Assembly: GCA_937915925.1 (NCBI GenBank)
Contig: CALGGM010000101.1
Span: forward strand, 1 to 12,516
Length of the DNA: 12,516 bases
Origin: an uncultured Clostridia bacterium
GTDB taxonomy: Bacteria; Bacillota; Clostridia; Christensenellales; CAG-138
Reading direction: 5' to 3'
Part shown: positions 1 through 6,200 of the stretch, piece by piece
How positions within the stretch are numbered: position 1 is the first letter of the stretch
Layout of the letters: every line of letters starts with the position of its first letter
Position numbers and translations under genes: made by a program
The notes under the pieces: model-generated
Databases searched by the model: none
Told to the model about the DNA's origin: nothing
Seen by the model: the letters and a program-made list of their open reading frames with translations, nothing else

Positions 1-920
1 GCCTTTTCGATCAGCGTCAGCATGTCGCCCATGCCGAGGATGCGGCTTGCCATGCGGTCCGGATGGAAGGCTTCGAGGTCGGTGAGCTTTTCGCCCGTAC
101 CGGCAAACTTGATCGGCTTCCCGGTGACCGCACGGACCGACAGCGCAGCGCCGCCGCGCGTGTCGCCGTCGAGCTTTGTCAGCACCACGCCGGTGAGCGG
201 AACCGCCTCGTTGAACGCCTTTGCGACGTTCACCGCGTCCTGACCGGTCATCGCGTCGACCACAAGCAGGATCTCCGCAGGCTCCAGAGCGTTACGGATC
301 TTTTTCAGCTCCTCCATCATGTCCTCGTCGATGTGCAGACGACCTGCGGTATCGACGATCACAACGTCCTTGAACGTGCGCCGCGCTTCCTCGACCGCTT
401 CCATCGCGGTCTTCACCGGATCCTGCGTGCCGTGTTCATAGACGGGAACCTCCGCCTTAGCGCCCACGACCTTCAACTGCTCGATCGCCGCGGGACGGTA
501 GATGTCGCACGCGCAGAGCATCGGGGACTTGCCGTACTGCTTTTTCAAAAGCACGGCGAGCTTTCCACACATCGTCGTTTTGCCCGCGCCCTGCAGACCC
601 GACATCAGGATGACCGCAGGCTTTTTCGGACCGAACTCGAGCTTCGCGTTCGTGCTGCCCATCAGGGAGGTCATTTCCTCGTTGACGATCTTGATGACCA
701 TCTGCCCCGGCGTCAGGCTTTCGAGCACATCGGTGCCGACGGCACGCGCTTCCACGCGCTTCACGAAATCCTTGACGACAAGGAAGTTGACGTCCGCCTC
801 TAAAAGCGCAAGCTTGATCTCGCGCATGGCGTCCTTGACGTCGCGTTCGGAAAGTCTGCCCTTTCCGGTCAGCTTTTTAAATACGTTCTGCAGTTTGGAT
901 GCGATGCCTTCAAATGCCAT
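1..920 (-). CDS. ffh: Signal recognition particle protein Ffh (SRP54 GTPase), 3' end outside window
   Basis: SRP GTPase that binds SRP RNA and signal sequences of nascent membrane or secreted proteins and docks with FtsY at the membrane. Only the first 306 codons are present; the family is usually about 450 residues, so most of the methionine-rich M domain lies beyond position 1. The N-terminal helical domain begins MAFEGIASKLQNVFKKLTGKG. The GTPase motifs are intact: G1 loop GLQGAGKTT at residues 108-116, DTAGR at 190-194, TKLD at 248-251 followed by GDTRGGAAL. The start ATG (918-920) has a strong Shine-Dalgarno GGGAGGA six bases upstream and lies inside the end of ylxM (11 bp overlap), so the two are cotranscribed and probably translationally coupled. 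Identification is certain; the C-terminus cannot be judged. Confidence 0.98.
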   Translation of the reverse strand, partial: MAFEGIASKLQNVFKKLTGKGRLSERDVKDAMREIKLALLEADVNFLVVKDFVKRVEARAVGTDVLESLTPGQMVIKIVNEEMTSLMGSTNAKLEFGPKKPAVILMSGLQGAGKTTMCGKLAVLLKKQYGKSPMLCACDIYRPAAIEQLKVVGAKAEVPVYEHGTQDPVKTAMEAVEEARRTFKDVVIVDTAGRLHIDEDMMEELKKIRNALEPAEILLVVDAMTGQDAVNVAKAFNEAVPLTGVVLTKLDGDTRGGAALSVRAVTGKPIKFAGTGEKLTDLEAFHPDRMASRILGMGDMLTLIEK

Positions 921-1266
921 CTTCGTCCTCCCAAATGCCCGCAATCTCCGCAAGATACGCTTCCAACGCCGTGCGGTCCGCGTCGCTCAGCGACACGTCC
1001 TTGAACCGATCGCGAAACGCCCGAAGCTTCGCCGTCTGTCTTGCTTCCTTCCGCACCAGGCCCACCGCCGCTTCGGTATCGCGAAGCTGCTTCGACCCGC
1101 GCGCAATGATGTCTCTGACGCCCTGTCGGGAGATCCCCTCGCGCTCCGCGATCTCGGATAGCGAGCAGTTCTCGTCCGTGTACTGGCGGAGAATGCTCCT
1201 CTGCCGCTCGGTCAACAGCTGCTCGTAACGATCCAACAGCATGCCGAGCTCAAACAACCGTTCCAT
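910..1266 (-). CDS. ylxM: YlxM (UPF0122) HTH protein, SRP-associated
   Basis: A 118-residue protein of the YlxM/UPF0122 family, which is encoded next to ffh in many Firmicutes and is known in some streptococci to interact with SRP components. Residues about 18-60 (LTERQRSILRQYT...SLSEIAEREGISRQGVRDII) form a helix-turn-helix like sigma factor region 4: the LTERQR opening, the S-x-x-EIA helix and the SRQGVRD recognition helix. The acidic C-terminus (IWEDEDGI) reads into the ffh start. The ATG at 1264-1266 has a GGAG site six bases upstream. It is the first gene of its transcript; a promoter and an inverted repeat lie directly upstream. Whether it binds DNA is not settled, so the inverted repeat is a natural candidate target. 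ftsY is not upstream here, unlike in some relatives. Confidence 0.95.
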   Translation of the reverse strand: MERLFELGMLLDRYEQLLTERQRSILRQYTDENCSLSEIAEREGISRQGVRDIIARGSKQLRDTEAAVGLVRKEARQTAKLRAFRDRFKDVSLSDADRTALEAYLAEIAGIWEDEDGI

Positions 1267-1278
1267 ACGTACTCCAAG

Positions 1279-1302
1279 GTGTAAAGTCTTTTTCCTTTAC
1301 AC
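1279..1302 (-). promoter_or_regulatory. Inverted repeat at ylxM transcription start (operator or 5' hairpin)
   Basis: GTGTAAAG (1279-1286) and CTTTACAC (1295-1302) form a perfect 8-bp inverted repeat with an 8-nt spacer. It begins at the predicted +1 of the ylxM transcript and ends just before the Shine-Dalgarno GGAG. It could be a DNA operator overlapping the start site or an RNA hairpin at the very 5' end that protects the message or limits ribosome access. There is no U-run after it, so it is not a terminator. Confidence 0.6.
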
Positions 1303-1309
1303 TCGTTCC

Positions 1310-1337
1310 ATTATACCGATTTCTCTCCATTTGTCAA
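1310..1337 (-). promoter_or_regulatory. Sigma-A promoter of ylxM-ffh
   Basis: Reading the minus strand, a perfect -35 box TTGACA (1332-1337) is followed after 16 bp by a perfect -10 box TATAAT (1310-1315). Transcription should start near 1303, giving a 5' leader of roughly 37 nt before the ylxM ATG at 1266. Both boxes match consensus fully, so this should be a strong promoter unless controlled. Confidence 0.88.
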
Positions 1338-1351
1338 GTGGTATTTTTAAA

Positions 1352-1375
1352 AGATCCTTCGCGTTGCTCAGGATA
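1352..1375 (-). repeat. Short dispersed repeat (ATCCTGAG...GAAGGATCT type), copy 1
   Basis: On the minus strand this reads ATCCTGAGC-AACGC-GAAGGATCT, whose ends ATCCT and AGGAT are complementary. A longer copy lies in the opposite orientation at 7369-7402. This type of sequence is, from general knowledge, a frequent dispersed intergenic repeat in Clostridia and other bacteria. It sits just upstream of the -35 box of ylxM. Confidence 0.5.
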
Positions 1376-1401
1376 GCGTCTCCGACGATTTCAGAATCAT
1401 C

Positions 1402-1456
1402 GACAATCCCTCCGACGCCTTGCGGCGTCACCTCCCTTTGCACAAGGGAGGCTTTT
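1402..1456 (+). repeat. Two-hairpin intergenic repeat, unit A (forward)
   Basis: The unit starts GACAATCCCTCC and holds two perfect hairpins: GACGCC/GGCGTC with a 4-nt loop (1414-1429), then CCTCCCTT/AAGGGAGG with a 5-nt loop (1431-1451), followed by TTTT. Unit B at 1475-1524 is the same architecture inverted, so A and B together make a large imperfect inverted repeat centred near 1465. The pyrimidine/purine hairpin plus T-run could end plus-strand transcription, but no plus-strand gene precedes it. Confidence 0.7.
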
Positions 1457-1474
1457 GGTTATGCATACACAGAG

Positions 1475-1524
1475 GCCCCCTTGTGTAAAGGGGGCTGTCA
1501 GCGTAAGCCGACTGGGGGATTGTC
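1475..1524 (-). repeat. Two-hairpin intergenic repeat, unit B (reverse)
   Basis: Reverse-oriented copy of the unit at 1402-1456. The stems are GCCCCCTT/AAGGGGGC (1475-1495, 5-nt loop) and GTCAGC/GCCGAC (six pairs with one mismatch, 4-nt GTAA loop), ending in the complement of GACAATCCCCC. The stem bases differ from unit A while pairing is largely kept. It is followed at once by the linker GTCATTTGAACCGCA (1522-1536), which recurs at 7296-7310. Confidence 0.7.
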
Positions 1525-1544
1525 ATTTGAACCGCATGTATCTT

Positions 1545-1572
1545 GGCGGGGCGTCCGGAGGACGCCCCCTAC
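1545..1572 (+). repeat. GGG-stem-CCCCTAC palindromic repeat, copy 1
   Basis: GGGGCGTCC (1548-1556), a GGA loop and GGACGCCCC (1560-1568) form a perfect 9-bp stem followed by CTAC. It belongs to the family with copies at 7321-7346, 7428-7451 and (inverted) 7466-7488. It lies between the unit B linker and unit C. Confidence 0.65.
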
Positions 1573-1589
1573 AACCCATTTGTATGTTT

Positions 1590-1652
1590 CTTGCCTCCCC
1601 TGTGCAAGGGAGGGTGGATTTGCCGTTAGGCAAAGACGGAAGGGTTGTCCGC
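1590..1652 (-). repeat. Two-hairpin intergenic repeat, unit C (reverse)
   Basis: Third copy of the two-hairpin unit, reverse orientation. CCTCCC/GGGAGG forms the purine/pyrimidine stem near 1594-1613 and TTTGCC/GGCAAA the short stem with a 4-nt loop (1619-1634). The conserved end (complement of GACAACCCTTCCG) finishes a few bases before the stop codon of the glycosyltransferase gene. It may act as the 3' processing or end structure of that transcript, although no T-run follows on the minus strand. Confidence 0.65.
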
Positions 1653-1655
1653 ACC

Positions 1656-3020
1656 TCACCACACCTGCCAGCGCCAGACAAAGGCAAGAAGATACAGCGC
1701 GGAAAGCGGCACAAGCACCGCTGCCGCGACGATCTTCTGCCAACGCTTTTCGGTGACGGCGGCGAGCATCATGGCGATCGCGGGCATGGCGAGAAGATAG
1801 CGCGGACCCGACAGGAGCCACGTCGTGCCGATCGCGATCACAAAGTACGCGATGTACCACGCGGAATAGCTCGGCCGCAGCTTCTTTGCGGTCACGATGA
1901 ACAGCGCCAGCGTGCCGAAGTGCCACAGAAGATTCGGCAGCCAAAGCCCGAGCGCGGTCTCGCGGCTGCCCTCACGGATGCTGTCGAGCAGATAGCTCGT
2001 CTGATACGACGCGGTGTTGAAGAACCATCCGAGCCCCTGGCTCCAATGGTCGTGCTGATAGGTCAAAAACTGCAGGGCATTGCCCGAAACCGTCCGATTG
2101 ATCCACATGTACGCGAGAAATCCGCACGGGATGAGAAGCAGGGAAACAAGCCCTATCAGCCACCGCTTCCGTCCCCCGTTCCGTTCGGGGAACATGCGCA
2201 CCCATTCGAGCACCATGGGCGCGATAAGCAGCAGTCCCACGGTGCGCGTAAACGCGCAGTACGCGCCGAGCACGCCCGCAAGCAGGAACCGCTTTTTCCG
2301 GAAGCAGTAAAGCGAAGAAAGCGCAAGCAGCAGATACAGGCTTTCGCTCATCGGCGCAATAAAGAAGAATCCGCCCGGCAGCAAAAGCAGCATCACGGCC
2401 GCGCGGAACGACGTCCCGTGCGCATAATCGAGGCGCAGCAGCCGATACAGCATGCAGCACGCAAGGGGGAACGAAACCGCGGAGACGAGCAGCCCCGCCG
2501 CGATATCGCTTCCGAGAATGCGGTAAAACGGATAGACGGCGAGCGGGTACCCCGGCAGAAACACAAGCTGCACGACGCGTCCCCAATCGCCCTCGGAGAG
2601 ATACCATTCGCGCGTGATGTCGAGATAGTGAGCGCTGTCGAGGCTGCGCCAGAACTCGATCGCGCCGCGGAACGTAAAGCCGTTTCCGTAGCGCACGGAC
2701 AGCGCAAGCGTCACGAGTCCGAACAGCAGCGCCTCGACCGCGAACGCGAGCGCGGCGATCGCAAGGCACATATGCTTCGGCTCCGCATCGGAAAGCGCGG
2801 GCGCGTCCTTCTGCTTTCGGAACGCCATCCATTCCGGCACGAACCGCATGCAGCCGATCACGAACAGCGCAGCGGACAGCACCGCGGCGATCATGCCCGG
2901 CGCCGCCGGACGCTCCTTCGCCGCCCACAGGATCAGCGCGCACAGCACGGCAAGTACGCCGCCGCACGAGATGATCCACGACGCCGGATCGGATTTGATG
3001 CGTTTTCGAAGTGCGTTCAT
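1656..3020 (-). CDS. PIG-V-like GT-C membrane glycosyltransferase
   Basis: A 454-residue polytopic protein with about ten hydrophobic segments. It resembles the PIG-V (mannosyltransferase 2) type of GT-C enzymes, which take sugar from a polyprenyl-phosphate donor on the outer membrane face. The visible signature is WRSLDSAHYLDITREWY at residues 124-140, with an acidic residue (D128) and H131-Y in the first external loop, then FLPGYPLAVYPFYR (154-167), SESLYLLLALSSLYCFRKKR (225-244) and FTRTVGLLL (257-265). Donor and acceptor are unknown; a cell-surface glycan or glycolipid is a reasonable inference. It is monocistronic, divergent from the RND gene, and abuts repeat unit C at its 3' end. The ATG at 3018-3020 has only a weak GAGA-rich ribosome site. 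A generic GT39/ArnT-like annotation is the main alternative. Confidence 0.8.
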   Translation of the reverse strand: MNALRKRIKSDPASWIISCGGVLAVLCALILWAAKERPAAPGMIAAVLSAALFVIGCMRFVPEWMAFRKQKDAPALSDAEPKHMCLAIAALAFAVEALLFGLVTLALSVRYGNGFTFRGAIEFWRSLDSAHYLDITREWYLSEGDWGRVVQLVFLPGYPLAVYPFYRILGSDIAAGLLVSAVSFPLACCMLYRLLRLDYAHGTSFRAAVMLLLLPGGFFFIAPMSESLYLLLALSSLYCFRKKRFLLAGVLGAYCAFTRTVGLLLIAPMVLEWVRMFPERNGGRKRWLIGLVSLLLIPCGFLAYMWINRTVSGNALQFLTYQHDHWSQGLGWFFNTASYQTSYLLDSIREGSRETALGLWLPNLLWHFGTLALFIVTAKKLRPSYSAWYIAYFVIAIGTTWLLSGPRYLLAMPAIAMMLAAVTEKRWQKIVAAAVLVPLSALYLLAFVWRWQVW

Positions 3021-3047
3021 AAGCTTTCTCTTCTCTCTCCCCCGTCC

Positions 3048-3077
3048 AGTATACCATACCGCGCGGCAGGGTTACAA
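3048..3077 (-). promoter_or_regulatory. Promoter of the glycosyltransferase gene
   Basis: On the minus strand, -35-like TTGTAA (3072-3077), an 18-bp spacer and -10 TATACT (3048-3053) with an extended TGG just upstream. The expected start is near 3041, 20 nt before the ATG. The same 11-mer TATGGTATACT occurs in the divergent RND promoter. Confidence 0.5.
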
Positions 3078-3092
3078 GTATGCGTCAAAAAG

Positions 3093-3106
3093 TTTACGTT
3101 CGTAAA
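3093..3106. promoter_or_regulatory. Palindrome between divergent promoters (possible operator)
   Basis: TTTACG-TT-CGTAAA is a perfect 6-bp inverted repeat with a 2-nt centre, between the glycosyltransferase -35 box and the RND promoter. Size and place fit a dimeric repressor or activator site, but no regulator gene lies nearby and a chance palindrome of this length is possible. Confidence 0.3.
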
Positions 3107-3141
3107 GGTTCACATCTTTTCCACATTCATACGGGCTAACC

Positions 3142-3163
3142 TATGGTATACTATACTATCATA
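3142..3163 (+). promoter_or_regulatory. Extended -10 promoter of the RND gene with overlapping imperfect palindrome
   Basis: TATGGTATACT (3142-3152) is an extended -10 box (TG-N-TATACT); a second TATACT follows at 3152-3157. No good -35 box is visible at 17 bp, as is common for extended -10 promoters. The arms TATGGTA (3142-3148) and TATCATA (3157-3163) are complementary at all but one position, so a regulator could bind over the -10 box. The start would be near 3159, about 43 nt before the ATG. Confidence 0.45.
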
Positions 3164-3201
3164 TATTGGGTTGTTCTTTGCATCCCCGATGGGAGTTTCG
3201 A

Positions 3202-6200
3202 ATGCTTGCAAAATTCAGCGTAAAAAAACCGTTCACCGTGTTGGTGGTCGTCCTTCTCGTCCTTGTGCTCGGGTACGTGTCCGTCGGCAAAATGACGCCG
3301 GACCTGCTGCCCGACATGAGCTTTCCGTACATCGTGCTGTTCACGACCTATCCCGGCGCTTCGCCCGAGGAGGTCGAGCTGAAGGTCACCAAGCCCTTGG
3401 AGCAGGCGATGTCCTCGATCGATCACATCAGCAGCGTCACCTCGCGGAGCAGCGAAAACTATTCCACGGTCTACCTGACCTTTGAAAACGGCACCGACGT
3501 CGACATGGCGTCGATCGACGTGCAGAAGGCGATCGGCATGCTCACCGCCTCGTGGGATGATACGATCGGCACGCCGATCATGATGGAGCTGAGCTCCGAT
3601 CTGATCCCGGTCACCGTCGCCGCCGTCTATGCAAAGGACATGGATCCGTTGGAGCTGTCCGCGTTTGTGAACGACACGCTGCTGCCGCGTCTTGAGGGCG
3701 TGCCGGGCGTCGCGTCGGTCACGACCTCGGGTCTCATCGAACAGCAGGTCGAGATCACGCTTGACGACGACAAGATCGAGGCGCTGAATCAGCGTGTCTA
3801 TTCCGCGATCGACGCAGAGTTCGAGGAAGCGACCAAGGACCTCGACGAAGCGCGGCAGAAGGTCGCGGACGGCGAGCAGGAGCTGAACGAGAACCGCGAC
3901 AAGCTCGACGAGGGGCAGGAAGCGCTCGACAAGGGACGCGCGCAGGCAGGCTATCAGATCCATCAGGCGGAGAACAAGCTTGACGAGGCGGACGAGCAGC
4001 TCACCGCGGCGCTCGCGGAGCTTCGGACACAGCGGGACACGATGACCGCGCAGCTTGAAACGGCGCGCTCGATGCGCTCGCAGCTGCTTTCCCTGCGGTA
4101 CACGATCCGCACGCTCGAAGCGGGAAAATCGCTGCTCGACCAATCGATCGCGGCGATCGAGAACGACCCGACGCTGACCGACGAACAGAAGCAAACCTAT
4201 ATCAACGCGATCCGCACCAGCGACGAATACCGCGCGATCGAGGACGGGCTTGCCCGCATCGACGCGCAGCTGTCCGAAAACGGCGTCTCGCGCGACACGC
4301 TCGACGAGACGATCGACATGCTCACCGAAGCGATCCCGCAGTTGGAGGACGGCATCGCCACGATCGACGGTCTGATCGAGCAGGCGGAGAGCGGAAAGCT
4401 CGATCTTGAGAACGGACGCGCCGAACTCGAAAAGCAGAAGAACCGCGTATACGGACAGCTTTCCGGCGCACAGAACGCGATCGATCAGGGCAGGACGGCG
4501 CTGGAGCTCGGTGAAAAGGAACTGGAGGCGGGCAAGCAGCAGCTCGCGCAGGCGGAGCAGGCGGCAGCCGATCAGCTTGCGGCGGCGAAGGACGCGGCGA
4601 ACCTGCACACCGTGCTCAGCAAGGACATGATCGCAAACCTTCTGACCGCGCAGAACTTCTCCATGCCCGCAGGGTATCTTCAGGACGATTCCACGCAATG
4701 GCTCGTTTCCGTCGGCGACGAGATCGAGGACGTTGCGCTTTTGGAGCAGATCCCGCTGTTCTCGCCGGGCGTCGGCTCGCTGGACACGATCGTGCTCGGC
4801 GACATTGCGAACATCCGCATCATCGACAATTCCGACAGCACCTATGCGAAGATCAACGGCGAAAACGGCGTTCTGCTGTCCTTCTCGAAGCAGTCCGCCT
4901 ACGCGACCGCAACCGTGTCCGACAGCATTGAGGAGCGCTTCCGCGCGCTTGAACAGACCTATCCGGGGCTGTCGTTTACCTCGCTGATGAGCCAGGGCGA
5001 CTTCATCCACATGGCGATCTCGTCGGTTGTGGAGAATCTTTTGATCGGCGCGGCGCTCGCGATCCTGATCCTCTTCCTCTTCCTCAGGGATCTTCGTCCC
5101 ACGCTGATCGTCGGCATCTCGATCCCGGTCTCCGTGCTGTTCGCGCTCGTGCTGATGTATTTCTCCGGCGTCACGATGAACGTCATTTCCATGTCGGGCC
5201 TGGCGATCGGCATCGGCATGCTCGTGGATAACTCGATCGTCGTCATCGAAAACATTTACCGGCTGAGAAGCGAGGGCGTTCCCGTCAGAGAGGCGGCGAC
5301 GCAGGGCGTCAAGGAGGTCGCGGGCGCGATCACCGCGTCGACGCTCACCACCATCTGCGTGTTCGTGCCGATCCTGTTCGTGCAGGGGCTGACGCGTCAG
5401 CTCTTTATGGACATGGTGCTCACCGTCACCTACTCGCTGCTCGCAAGCCTGATCGTCGCCATGACGGTCATTCCTGCCATGGTCACCGGCGTCATGCGCC
5501 GTCCCGTCAAGCCGCATGGCAAGACGCGGCAAAAGCTCATGGCGGCGTTTGAGAAATCCCTTCGCTTTACGCTCCGCCACCGCGCGATCGCGCTGCTGCT
5601 CGCGCTTCTCGTCCTCGCGGGCTCCGCGTGGGCGGTCATCCGGAGAGGCTTTACGATGTTCCCCGAAAGCGGCGGCAAGCAGGTGTCCGTCACCGTGCCG
5701 CTCGAAAAGGGTACGACCTTTGAGGAAGCGACGGAGATCGCCGACGAGTTCATGGCGATCATGTACACCGTTCCCGGCTTTACCGACGTCGGCGGCATGC
5801 TCGGCGGCGGCGTGGTGTCGATCCTCGGCATCGGCGGCGCGCAGGGCACGGACGTGACCGAGCTCACCATTTACGGGCTGATCGACGAGCACAGCGAGCT
5901 GTCGAGCCTGACGATCCATAAGAGCCTCGACGAGGCGCTTTCCCCGCTCAAAGAGGCGCATCCGTACACGATCGCGGGCATGAGCACGATGAGCTTCTCG
6001 TCCTCGCTGTCCGGCGACGACATTTCGATCAAGCTGTACGCGAACGACCTGTCCGTGCTCTCCGACCGCGCCGAAGCCATTGCGGACGCGCTGCGCGGCG
6101 TGGACGGCATTGCGGAGGTCGACAGCGGCGCGGACGAAACGATCCCGACCCTGCACGTCTCCGTCGACAAGGCGAAGGCGGCGGAGCACGGGCTGACCGT

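Noticed and set aside
1431..1456. Intrinsic terminator from unit A hairpin plus TTTT on the plus strand
   Set aside because: No plus-strand gene precedes it, and the sibling units lack the T-run; treated as part of the repeat.
1402..1655. CRISPR array or tRNA gene in the repeat cluster
   Set aside because: Repeats are palindromic, in both orientations, without regular spacers. The GGTTCAAAT-like antisense of the linker lacks an acceptor stem, anticodon arm or CCA context.
1455..3485. A 676-codon plus-strand open frame across the repeats, opposite the glycosyltransferase and into the RND start
   Set aside because: Low-complexity Arg/His/Gln composition, crosses repeats and both promoters, and lacks a ribosome site; antisense shadow.
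3151..6189. A 1012-codon open frame on the minus strand opposite the RND gene
   Set aside because: It is very rich in Arg, His and Asp with no recognisable domain, and is the mirror of GC-rich codon use in the clear plus-strand RND gene.
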